The position numbers and the translations under genes are program-made. A stretch of 51,671 bases of DNA from Nitrospira sp. UBA5698 (lineage in GTDB: Bacteria; Nitrospirota; Nitrospiria; Nitrospirales; Nitrospiraceae). The DNA lies in contig DIHK01000018.1 in the NCBI GenBank assembly GCA_002420115.1, forward strand, positions 212,416-264,086, in the 5' to 3' direction. Under the pieces are notes generated by a model. That model made no database searches, had not been told where the DNA came from, and was given only the letters and a program-made list of their open reading frames with translations. Within the stretch, counting starts at the first letter, position 1. Each line of letters opens with the position of its first letter. Of the stretch, positions 33,693 to 41,285 are shown one piece after another.

Positions 33693-34655
33693 TCAGCCTT
33701 TCGGGTAGTGATACTCGTGATAAAACTTTGTCGAGACATTGTCGAGACGGGCAATCGCGTCATCGGTCAGCACGGCCGTGGAGAAATAACGGGTGATGAG
33801 GTGTGAGGCGATCCCATGATCATTCGTGCCCATATACCGGACGGAGAGGCCTGGTTCGAGCTCGCCGGCAACGCCCGCCTTCTGAAGGCCAACAACGCCT
33901 TGCTGCGATTCGCCCACACGCAGCAACAGAATGCTGGTCTTGCCCTCCTTGTCGACTGCTAACTTGTTGGTCGGAACCAAGGGAATGCCTCGCCACGTGA
34001 TGAACGGCGAGCCGAAGAGGTTCACGGTCGGAGGCGGGACTCCTCGCCTGGTCGCTTCACGACCAAACGCCGCGATCGCCTTCGGATGGCCGAGAAAGAA
34101 GGCCGGCTTCTTCCAGACCAGCGTCAACAACTCGTCCAGATCATCCGGCGTGGGCGTCCCCTTACGGGTCTCAATACGCTGCTGCGGAACGACTTCCTTC
34201 AACAATCCGAATTCCGAGTGGTTCAGCAATTCCCACTCCTCGCGCTCCTTCACCGATTCAACCGTCAGACGCACCTGTTCACGTAGCTGGTCGATGCGAT
34301 TACTGTACAGGTCGGTCACCCGCGTGTGCGTGTGGATGACGGTTTGGATGGTACTCAGATGATATTCACGCGGCTGCAATTCATAATCGACGTATGTCGC
34401 CGGCAGTTTCGGCTCACCGCTGTCGACCGTCAACAGCTCCACCTTCACCTCACCGAATTCGTTGGCCGGTTGGCCCTTCTCAGCCTTGGCGACCCGATTG
34501 AGGCGGTACACGCCGCCATCGACATCGACCCACGGCAACAGTTTGTGGAGCCACCGTGGGGTGATCTCCGTCTTCTGCACCGCAGTGACGGTGGCCGTGG
34601 CAAGATTCCGCGCCGCTTGGGCGCTCAGACTGGTTCTGGTGTCGTTCTGACTCAT
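33693..34655 (-). CDS. srpI: Family 2A encapsulin shell protein (SrpI)
   Basis: 320 aa, HK97-fold shell protein of the SrpI type. The start MSQNDTRTSLSAQAARNLATATVTAVQKTEITPRWLHKLLPWVDVDGGVYRLNR is the family's N-terminal arm; E-loop and P-domain segments follow (YELQPREYHLSTIQTVIHTHTRV; FLGHPKAIAAFGREATRRGV; SPFITWRGIPLVPTNKL). Length equals the cyanobacterial SrpI (about 320 aa). Family 2A shells (T=1, about 25 nm) enclose a cysteine desulfurase and are known from sulfur-starvation loci and sulfur storage. GGAATG precedes the ATG. The cargo gene follows after 5 nt. There is no cNMP-binding insertion, so it is 2A rather than 2B. Confidence 0.95.
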   Translation of the reverse strand: MSQNDTRTSLSAQAARNLATATVTAVQKTEITPRWLHKLLPWVDVDGGVYRLNRVAKAEKGQPANEFGEVKVELLTVDSGEPKLPATYVDYELQPREYHLSTIQTVIHTHTRVTDLYSNRIDQLREQVRLTVESVKEREEWELLNHSEFGLLKEVVPQQRIETRKGTPTPDDLDELLTLVWKKPAFFLGHPKAIAAFGREATRRGVPPPTVNLFGSPFITWRGIPLVPTNKLAVDKEGKTSILLLRVGESQQGVVGLQKAGVAGELEPGLSVRYMGTNDHGIASHLITRYFSTAVLTDDAIARLDNVSTKFYHEYHYPKG

Positions 34656-34678
34656 TAGAACATTCCTTTCTGATGTGA

Positions 34679-34695
34679 GCGGGCACCATGCCCGC
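34679..34695 (-). promoter_or_regulatory. Hairpin ahead of the encapsulin gene
   Basis: Perfect 7-bp inverted repeat GCGGGCA-TGG-TGCCCGC on the minus strand in the 84-nt gap between the E1 gene and srpI. No U run follows. It may stabilise or process the mRNA so that the abundant shell is made in excess. Confidence 0.4.
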
Positions 34696-34739
34696 GGGTG
34701 AAAGATTAGGTGATTGTTAGTTGTCCGGCATGTTTGAGC

Positions 34740-35570
34740 TCATCCTATGCGCAAAGCGGAGGTCGGCAGCGGCACCTGACAGACCGCTTGTTCATGATCG
34801 ATCAGCGTGGTGATGGTTGGAGACGGACCGCAAAGCGCGCAGCGAGGATTCCGCCGGACTGCGATCTCACGAAACGAGCTGTTCCGCGCATCAAAATCCA
34901 GTAACCGATCCGTCAGAGGCCGACCGATTCCAAGGATTAACTTGAGTGCCTCGCTTGCCTGAAGAGTCCCAATGATACCGGCCAACACACCCAACACGCC
35001 GGCTTCTTGGCAACTGGCAACGAGACCGGGCGGAGGCGGTTGTCGAAACACGCACCGATAGCAAGCGGATTGACCTGGCACAATCGTGGTGACACGCCCC
35101 TCGAAACGCAAAATCCCCCCATGCACAAGGGGCTTCCCGGCGAAGTAGCAGGCATCGTTGATGAGAAACTTAGCCGGGAAATTATCGACGCCATCAATGA
35201 CGACGTCATAGCCACGGATCAACTCCAGCGCGTTCGCAGCATTGAGCGACTTTTCGTGCATGACAACCGCCACATCGGGGTTGAGCGCCTGAATCTTCGC
35301 CTGCGCGGACAGCACCTTCAGTCGGCCGATGTCCGGGGTATGGTGAATGACCTGGCGTTGGAGATTCGACAGGTCCACGACGTCATGATCGATCAGGCCA
35401 AGAGTCCCGACTCCCGCGGCTGCCAAATACAAGGCCGCCGGAGAACCCAGCCCGCCGGCTCCGATAATTAAAATACGTGAGCGGGAAATCTTCTGTTGTC
35501 CCTTCCCCCCGACCTCGGGCAACAGAATATGCCGGCTATACCGCGTGATTTGCTCGTCCGTGAAATCCAT
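34740..35570 (-). CDS. MoeB/ThiF-type E1 adenylyltransferase
   Basis: 276 aa from the ATG at 35570 (a GTG at 35579 is possible). Q(I/T)RYSRHILLPEVGGKGQQKI, then ATP-binding GAGGLGSPAALYLAAAGVG, LSNLQRQV (adenylation Arg), DGVDNFPAKFLINDACY and the crossover-loop Cys in SCQEAGVLG. Zn-binding CxxC pairs are CYRC and CALC. No C-terminal rhodanese domain. It activates the C-terminal Gly of a ubiquitin-like sulfur carrier, and the ThiS-like gene is two genes upstream with CysK between. This resembles the CysO-CysM-MoeZ arrangement rather than Moco synthesis, and no other Moco gene is here. Confidence 0.88.
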   Translation of the reverse strand: MDFTDEQITRYSRHILLPEVGGKGQQKISRSRILIIGAGGLGSPAALYLAAAGVGTLGLIDHDVVDLSNLQRQVIHHTPDIGRLKVLSAQAKIQALNPDVAVVMHEKSLNAANALELIRGYDVVIDGVDNFPAKFLINDACYFAGKPLVHGGILRFEGRVTTIVPGQSACYRCVFRQPPPPGLVASCQEAGVLGVLAGIIGTLQASEALKLILGIGRPLTDRLLDFDARNSSFREIAVRRNPRCALCGPSPTITTLIDHEQAVCQVPLPTSALRIG

Positions 35571-35586
35571 CCTGGTCACTCATGCT

Positions 35587-36519
35587 TCAGTGTTCAGTGA
35601 AATACTTTTCCATGCTGACATAGCGCTCGCCGGTATCACAGAGCAGGGTGACGACCGTCTTTCCTGCCCCCAACTCCACGGCGACTCGCTGCGCTGCGGC
35701 GACATTGGCGCCGGCAGAAATTCCGGCCAACAGACCCTCCTGACTCGCCAGAAGCTTAGCCGTGCGATAGGCCTCATCGTCCGTAATGGCAATGACCCGA
35801 TCGAGGATGTTTTGATTCAAAACCGCCGGCACGAACCCCGCCCCGATGCCTTGGATCTTGTGCGGCCCTGGTACACCACCGGACAGCACCGGCGAGGCGC
35901 TCGGTTCCACGGCGATAACACGAACCGCCGGGTTGTGTTCTTTGAATACTTCGCCGCACCCCGTAATCGTACCCCCGGTCCCGACACCGGCAACGAAGGC
36001 ATCGAGTCGGCCATCCAACGCATTCCAAATCTCCCGTGCCGTCGTCATCCGATGCATGGCAGGGTTTGCGGGATTCGAGAACTGATCTGGCTTGAAGTAC
36101 TCGGGGTTGGCGTTCAGAATACGATCGGCCTCACGTATTGATCCCAGCATTCCTTCCCACCCCGGTGTACGCACTAACTCCGCGCCATACGACGACAGGA
36201 GGTGAGCCCGTTCCATACTCATGGTTTCCGGCATGACGAGAATCAGTTTGTATCCCCGCACTGCCGCGATGAGTGCCAAGCCGATGCCGGTATTCCCACT
36301 GGTCGGCTCGACGATCGTCGCACCTGGCTTGAGGCGTCCGCTTCGCTCTGCCTCATTGATCATGTTGAGACAGATTCGATCCTTGACGCTTCCGCCAGGA
36401 TTGGCAAACTCCACCTTTGCATAGATGGTTGCCCCACCTTTCGGCGACAGGCGATTCAACCGCACCAGCGGAGTATTCCCGATCAACTCGGTCACGTCGT
36501 GCTGCAGCCGAACGGTCAC
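35587..36519 (-). CDS. cysK: Cysteine synthase (O-acetylserine sulfhydrylase)
   Basis: 310 aa from a GTG start overlapping the ThiS-like stop (GTGA). PLP lysine in ANPGGSVKDRI (about residue 46), EPTSGNTGIGLA phosphate-binding loop, and VGTGGTITGCGE are the CysK landmarks. It condenses O-acetylserine with sulfide (CysK) or a carrier thiocarboxylate (CysM-like). Genomic coupling to a sulfur carrier and an E1 enzyme favours the latter or both. EpsC, its OAS source, is in the same run. Confidence 0.94.
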   Translation of the reverse strand: MTVRLQHDVTELIGNTPLVRLNRLSPKGGATIYAKVEFANPGGSVKDRICLNMINEAERSGRLKPGATIVEPTSGNTGIGLALIAAVRGYKLILVMPETMSMERAHLLSSYGAELVRTPGWEGMLGSIREADRILNANPEYFKPDQFSNPANPAMHRMTTAREIWNALDGRLDAFVAGVGTGGTITGCGEVFKEHNPAVRVIAVEPSASPVLSGGVPGPHKIQGIGAGFVPAVLNQNILDRVIAITDDEAYRTAKLLASQEGLLAGISAGANVAAAQRVAVELGAGKTVVTLLCDTGERYVSMEKYFTEH

Positions 36520-36716
36520 TGTCCTCCTCCCATATAGAACAAGAATTCGACTCGATCCCCGTCCTGCAACACCGTGTGCTCCAGTCGGTCTCGCTCGATC
36601 AAGGTATCATTCACCTCCACGGCGACCATCTGCGGTTCAATCTGTTTCGCGCGAAGCAGGTCCAAAAGAACCGCTGCTTGGATTTCTTCTGATTTCCCGT
36701 TGACCAGAATAACCAT
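36516..36716 (-). CDS. ThiS/MoaD-like sulfur carrier with a GGGQ tail
   Basis: 66 aa from the ATG at 36716, with a GGGAG site upstream. The ubiquitin-like pattern MVILVNGKSEEI, LLRAKQIEPQMVAVEVNDTLIERDRL and LQDGDRVEFLFYMGGGQ fits ThiS/CysO. In this family the terminal Gly is adenylated, then thiocarboxylated; here one extra residue (Gln) follows GGG, so the tail would need trimming, or it is tolerated. Translationally coupled to cysK by a 4-nt overlap, it probably delivers sulfur to cysteine rather than to thiamine. Confidence 0.85.
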   Translation of the reverse strand: MVILVNGKSEEIQAAVLLDLLRAKQIEPQMVAVEVNDTLIERDRLEHTVLQDGDRVEFLFYMGGGQ

Positions 36717-36752
36717 CCCCACACTCCCTCTTTCCTCTCGACTTCCGCTCAA

Positions 36753-37172
36753 TTAGATAAACAAGGTGGTCTCTGCACCAGCAGTTAATTTCAGTATGGC
36801 CGGTAACCCCATGACGGCATCCACGCGCGTAGTGACGGCATGTTCCTCGACCCCCATGTATTCCAGCCCCGCGCTGCAGGCGACCACCTGGAACGTCCCC
36901 ACGAGTTTAGCCTCTTCCAACATCTCCGAAATTTTCGGGACCTTCTTGTGCTTGATCAATCGTGCCACCTCATCAGCTGAGGCGGCATATTCCGGTGGAA
37001 AGTCGAGTTCATCGATCCTTCCCTCCGCCAATTTCTTGATCGTCCAGAACAACAGGACGACGGTCACGTCCTTGCCCATGGCGGCTGCGGTCAGACCGAG
37101 CGTCGCCGCCTGATGGAGCTTGTCATAGGTGGCGTTATGGGCAAAGAGTACAAACCGAGGTTTCTGTGTCAT
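36753..37172 (-). CDS. DsrE-family protein in the sulfur operon
   Basis: 139 aa from the ATG at 37172 (AGGGAG just upstream). KPRFVLFAHNATYDKLHQAATLGLTAAAMGKDVTVVLLFWTIKKL and LVGTFQVVACSAGLEYMGVEE show the DsrE fold, with the Cys at the usual position (VACSAG). About 16% of the residues are Ala. It may relay or sense persulfide between the ThiS-like carrier (36 nt downstream) and the transport genes. It is diverged from the DsrE protein at 24461, which is of another subgroup. Confidence 0.8.
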   Translation of the reverse strand: MTQKPRFVLFAHNATYDKLHQAATLGLTAAAMGKDVTVVLLFWTIKKLAEGRIDELDFPPEYAASADEVARLIKHKKVPKISEMLEEAKLVGTFQVVACSAGLEYMGVEEHAVTTRVDAVMGLPAILKLTAGAETTLFI

Positions 37173-37286
37173 TGCTTCTCCCTGATCCATAGCTTGATGC
37201 TCCATGGAGCCATAGCAATATCTTCTACCTGCCTCCTTACCACTGTCCGAGCAGGTACATGCGTGTCGACCGTCGTGAGTCCAGGA

Positions 37287-38354
37287 TTAAGTGGTAGGAA
37301 CCCTGAAGACCTGCAACTGCTTCGGATAGAGAAAGACGACATCCCCCGGTTGTAGTTTCAGCTCTCGATATCGTTCTCTCGTCAGCTCCACCGCAATCAT
37401 TTCCGCTGAGTCCTTCGACTCAAGCTCCAGGTGGACTCGTGCGCCCGCACCATTGATAAACTGCACCGTTGCTTCCAGCTGTGCGGGGGTCGTTCGGTCT
37501 AAACTAAGCTCCAAGTCATGAGGACGCACAAACGTCACCTCGTGCTCATCGGAGAGACTCTCCACCTCCGACGAAGCGATATGGTGCTCTGCCTTCCCAA
37601 CGTGACCATGTGACACACGACCGTGGAAGACGTTCACATCGCCGAGGAATTGGTACACAAACGGCGTCGCGGGATTTTCATAGACCTCATCCGGTGTGCC
37701 GATCTGCTCGATATTGCCCTGATGCATCACCACAACCCGATCGGCGACTTCCAACGCCTCCTCCTGATCATGCGTGACGAGAATTCCGGTGATATGCAGC
37801 TCGTCATGGAGCCGGCGCAACCATCGACGCAACTCTTTCCGGACCTTGGCATCGAGTGCTCCAAACGGTTCGTCCAACAGCAAGAGTTTTGGCTCCACAG
37901 CCAAGGCGCGGGCCAAGGCCACACGTTGTCGTTGCCCCCCAGACAGTTGGCTCGGATACCGGTCGGCCATGGCCTGCAGCTGGACCAGTGTGAGCAACTC
38001 CCTGACCTTCTCCTGTATGCGTGCGGCCGAGGGTCGTTGTGCCCGAGGCTTCACCGTAAGTCCAAACGCCACGTTGTCAGCCACAGTCATGTGACGAAAC
38101 AGGGCATAATGTTGAAACACAAACCCCACTTGGCGTTCCGTGATCCGCTGATTCGTCACTTCCGCTCCCTGCAGAAAGATACGCCCTTGATCAGGACGTT
38201 CCAGTCCAGCCAAGATTCTCAGTAACGTCGTCTTGCCGCAGCCAGAGGGACCAAGCAGCGCGATTAGTTCCCCCGACTGCACATGAAGGTTGACGTCGTT
38301 GAGCACCGTAAAGGTCCCGAATCGTTTGGTGACATGATCGACTTGAATGCTCAT
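37287..38354 (-). CDS. cysA: Sulfate ABC transporter ATPase
   Basis: 355 aa from the ATG at 38354; the open frame above lacks homology. Walker A GPSGCGKTTLLRIL, Q-loop FVFQHYALFRHMTVADNVAFGL, signature QLSGGQRQRVALARAL, Walker B LLLLDEPFGALD, H-loop VTHDQEEAL, then the TOBE/CysA C-terminal domain (VTFVRPHDLEL). It powers the CysTW permease, 43 nt after cysW. Confidence 0.93.
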   Translation of the reverse strand: MSIQVDHVTKRFGTFTVLNDVNLHVQSGELIALLGPSGCGKTTLLRILAGLERPDQGRIFLQGAEVTNQRITERQVGFVFQHYALFRHMTVADNVAFGLTVKPRAQRPSAARIQEKVRELLTLVQLQAMADRYPSQLSGGQRQRVALARALAVEPKLLLLDEPFGALDAKVRKELRRWLRRLHDELHITGILVTHDQEEALEVADRVVVMHQGNIEQIGTPDEVYENPATPFVYQFLGDVNVFHGRVSHGHVGKAEHHIASSEVESLSDEHEVTFVRPHDLELSLDRTTPAQLEATVQFINGAGARVHLELESKDSAEMIAVELTRERYRELKLQPGDVVFLYPKQLQVFRVPTT

Positions 38355-38396
38355 GTTGAACTCCCAGATTGAATCAATTCTCACACGTCGTTACCT

Positions 38397-39278
38397 TTAA
38401 ATTTTCCGCCGATCGTGAGAGGCCGTTTTTCGTTCGATCACGGTTTTGGCGATCAGCGTCACAATGGCTAACAGAGTCAATAGCGACGCCACCGCAAACG
38501 CCGCGACCGCGTTGTACTCGTTGTAGAGAATTTCCACGTGCAACGGCATCGTATTCGTCAACCCTCGGATATGACCGGAGACAACCGAGACCGCGCCGAA
38601 CTCACCCATCGCCCGCGCATTGCACAAGATGACTCCATAGAGGAGGCTCCACTTGATATTCGGCAGCGTGACACGGGTGAACATCTGCCAGCCCGAGGCC
38701 CCCAGGGTGAGCGCTGCTTCCTCTTCCTCTCGCCCTTGCGATTGCATCAGTGGAATCAGTTCGCGTGCCACAAACGGCACCGTCACAAAGATCGTAGCCA
38801 GCACGATACCCGGCAAGGCAAAAATGATCTTGATGTCATGGTCCAACAGCCATGGCCCCAACCAGCCTTGGGCCCCGAAGAGCAGCACGTAAATTAAACC
38901 GGAGATGACCGGTGAGACAGCCAAGGGAATATCGATCAAGGAAATGAGAATTTGCTTACCGACGAAATCGAATTTTGCGATAGCCCAAGCCGCAGCCACC
39001 CCAAACAGGGCATTGAGCGGCACGGCGATGGCCGCCACCAGAAGCGTCAATCGGATGGCAGCGAGCGCATCATCGTCAGCAAAGGAACTGAGATAGGCGG
39101 CCAGTCCGTGCTTCAAAGCTTCGGTAAAAATGGCCATCAGTGGAATAAGAAGAAAGAGTGTGAGAAACAAAGACGCTGCGCCGATCAACAGTCGACGGAC
39201 AAGCGCACTCTCCGTCGTGATCGAGTCTTTCCATTGCAAGCTCTTATCGGCGGTGGTCGTGCTGCTGAACAAACTCAT
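38397..39278 (-). CDS. cysW: Sulfate ABC transporter permease CysW
   Basis: 293 aa with six helices after a 30-residue cytoplasmic leader. The EAA-loop appears as EEEEAALTLGASGWQMFTRVTLPNIKWSLLYGVILCNARAMGEFGAVSVVSGHIRG, characteristic of CysW. Forms a heterodimer with CysT. 12 nt separate it from cysT. Confidence 0.93.
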   Translation of the reverse strand: MSLFSSTTTADKSLQWKDSITTESALVRRLLIGAASLFLTLFLLIPLMAIFTEALKHGLAAYLSSFADDDALAAIRLTLLVAAIAVPLNALFGVAAAWAIAKFDFVGKQILISLIDIPLAVSPVISGLIYVLLFGAQGWLGPWLLDHDIKIIFALPGIVLATIFVTVPFVARELIPLMQSQGREEEEAALTLGASGWQMFTRVTLPNIKWSLLYGVILCNARAMGEFGAVSVVSGHIRGLTNTMPLHVEILYNEYNAVAAFAVASLLTLLAIVTLIAKTVIERKTASHDRRKI

Positions 39279-39290
39279 TTCTTCCTCTTT

Positions 39291-40127
39291 CTACTGATTC
39301 ATGTGGCGAGCGCTGCTCCACCATTGAAGGAGATTGATTATCAAGGCTAGAACAAACGAGACCACCAACATGACCACGCCCAGGGCAGTAGCACCCGCAT
39401 AGTCATACTGTTCCAATTTGGTCATGATGAGGAGCGGGGTGATCTCCGATTTCATCGGCATATTGCCTGCGATGAAGATCACGGACCCATATTCCCCGAC
39501 GGCACGGGCGAAGGCCATGGCAATGCCCGTGAGGAGGGCTGGCCACAGTTCCGGTACGACCACCGCCCAAAACGTTTGCCATCGATTGGCCCCTAGGGTA
39601 GTCGCAGCCTCTTCAACCTCACGATCCAAATCTTGGAGTACCGGCTGCACCGTCCGAACGACAAACGGCAACCCGATGAAGGTCAACGCGACCAGCACGC
39701 CCAGGGGGGTGAAAGCCACCTGAATGCCTAATGGTTCGAGATAACGCCCGATCCACCCGTTCGATGCGTAAATCGAGGTGAGTGTAATGCCGGCGACCGC
39801 CGTCGGGAGGGCAAACGGCAAATCTACGAGGGCATCAACAACGGAACGGCCCGGGAAATGGTACCGAACCAGGACCCACGCGATGATTGACCCAAAAACT
39901 CCATTGATGAGGGCTCCAACCAGCGAAGCACCAAACGTCAGTTTGTAGGAGGCAACCGCTCGAGGATCGGTGATGACATTCCAAAACTGGTCCCACGACA
40001 ATCCACTGGTCTTCACAAAGAGTCCACTGAGTGGAATCAATACGATGAGACAAAAATAGAAGAGCGTAAACCCTAGAGCCAGGCTAAATCCCGGGAGGAC
40101 GCTGGGCTGTTTCAAGATGATATTCAT
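39291..40127 (-). CDS. cysT: Sulfate ABC transporter permease CysT
   Basis: 278 aa from the ATG at 40127; a much longer open frame upstream overlaps the racemase gene antiparallel frame and is spurious. MNIILKQPSVLPGFSLALGFTLFYFCLIVLIPLSGLF begins the family; the EAA-loop is EVEEAATTLGANRWQTFWAVVVPELWPALLTGIAMAFARAVGEYGSVIFIAGN. Six helices. The upstream gap to the racemase is 41 nt. Confidence 0.93.
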   Translation of the reverse strand: MNIILKQPSVLPGFSLALGFTLFYFCLIVLIPLSGLFVKTSGLSWDQFWNVITDPRAVASYKLTFGASLVGALINGVFGSIIAWVLVRYHFPGRSVVDALVDLPFALPTAVAGITLTSIYASNGWIGRYLEPLGIQVAFTPLGVLVALTFIGLPFVVRTVQPVLQDLDREVEEAATTLGANRWQTFWAVVVPELWPALLTGIAMAFARAVGEYGSVIFIAGNMPMKSEITPLLIMTKLEQYDYAGATALGVVMLVVSFVLALIINLLQWWSSARHMNQ

Positions 40128-40168
40128 ACGAGTCCTAATCCTTGCCGGACGATGAAGCATCGCCAGAT

Positions 40169-40939
40169 CTATGAAGCCGTCTTCATACTCACGATTCGAC
40201 GATCGATGAGGTTCCTTCCATCTAAGTATCGCTCTTCCTGTACCTGGTACCGCAGGGCAGCTCGTGCTAGCAGCCGTGTCGAGTCCAATAGCGGAACAGC
40301 CGCCTGATATCCGGACATAAGCAGCGGCAGTTCCGTGCAAGCAAGGATCACGGCCTCTGCGCCATTGAGCGCCATTTCCGCGATCACCTTCTGGATGAAT
40401 AGCGCTGATCTTACTGCGTGAACTCCTGCGATCAATTCCTGCCGAATGATGTGCTGAATCCGAGCGTGATCGGCTAACGCGGGAGAGATGAGATCGATAT
40501 CGGATTGGCCTAGCGGTTCCGAATAGATCGATCCGTCCATCACGGTCTGAGTGCCGAGAATTCCCACTCGGCGCCAACGCCGCTCCTCGATCTCCCTCAC
40601 CACGGACTTCGCAATATGCAACCATGGAACCGGCGACTCGACTAGTCGAAAGGCTTTGTGCAGCGTGTTGTTTGGGCAAATAATGAGGTCGGCGCCGACC
40701 TGTGCCAGCTTGGCTGCGGACTGGGTCATCAGTGCAGCCACATGTGCCCAGTCGTCCTGATCGATCGCATCGAGATACCGGTGGAGCGAGAATGAATGGA
40801 GCGTGATCTCAGGGTGCGCATATCGGCGCCCCATGACACGCTCTGCTTCCTGACACAAGGTCCGGTAACAGAGCGCCGCCCCCTCCGCCGTTCCCGCCAC
40901 GATGCCGATATGTGGAATACGCTCCACACGATTATCCAT
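40169..40939 (-). CDS. Aspartate/glutamate racemase family protein
   Basis: 256 aa from the ATG at 40939 (an ATG at 40969 would add 10 residues; neither has a clear Shine-Dalgarno). HIGIVAGTAEGAALCYRTL is the N-terminal phosphate-like loop of the family; the two catalytic cysteines are at LIICPNNTLHK and AVILACTELPLLM. Most homologues racemise Asp or Glu without PLP; the substrate here may be a sulfur amino acid or related acid, given its place between sulfate-binding and permease genes. It overlaps the upstream DUF2325 gene by 8 nt. Confidence 0.82.
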   Translation of the reverse strand: MDNRVERIPHIGIVAGTAEGAALCYRTLCQEAERVMGRRYAHPEITLHSFSLHRYLDAIDQDDWAHVAALMTQSAAKLAQVGADLIICPNNTLHKAFRLVESPVPWLHIAKSVVREIEERRWRRVGILGTQTVMDGSIYSEPLGQSDIDLISPALADHARIQHIIRQELIAGVHAVRSALFIQKVIAEMALNGAEAVILACTELPLLMSGYQAAVPLLDSTRLLARAALRYQVQEERYLDGRNLIDRRIVSMKTAS

Positions 40940-41249
40940 GGGTCGACAACGCTCGATACTGCTGTACATCAAAGCAAGCCGAGTCAAGCTGAGATCCGAC
41001 GTCGCGCTGTTGGCCCCGTTTCAGAAAGTACACCGGAAGACCTCTACGGGATGCTTCACCACGCACCCGTTTCGCGAGTGCATGACTGACGCGATCCAGC
41101 ACGACGACAACGGCTTCCGTCGCTTTGGGAATGGTCCGGACGAGATCCCGGTGCTTCCGTCCGGACCAATGTTCCACCCGACTGATCCTGCCTGTCGCTC
41201 GCTGCCGGAAGGCCTCGGCAGAGTCCCCCCCTACAATCAGTAGGTTCAT
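40932..41249 (-). CDS. DUF2325 family protein
   Basis: 105 aa from the ATG at 41249 (AGAGGATGCT upstream). NLLIVGGDSAEAFRQRATGRISRVEHWSGRKHR and AVVVVLDRVSHALAKRVRGEASRRGLPVYFLKRG match the family pattern GG...H.G.......D..SH......K..A...G.P. The family is uncharacterised, small and possibly nucleotide or metal-dependent. It sits between sbp and the racemase in the sulfate operon, translationally coupled to the latter. Confidence 0.78.
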   Translation of the reverse strand: MNLLIVGGDSAEAFRQRATGRISRVEHWSGRKHRDLVRTIPKATEAVVVVLDRVSHALAKRVRGEASRRGLPVYFLKRGQQRDVGSQLDSACFDVQQYRALSTHG

Positions 41250-41285
41250 AGCATCCTCTTGTGAACCACCCATTCGGCGGATTCG

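Noticed and set aside
40128..40679. 184-residue N-terminal extension of cysT
   Set aside because: It is antisense-like in composition, overlaps the racemase gene on the same strand in another frame, and CysT homology begins exactly at the ATG at 40127.
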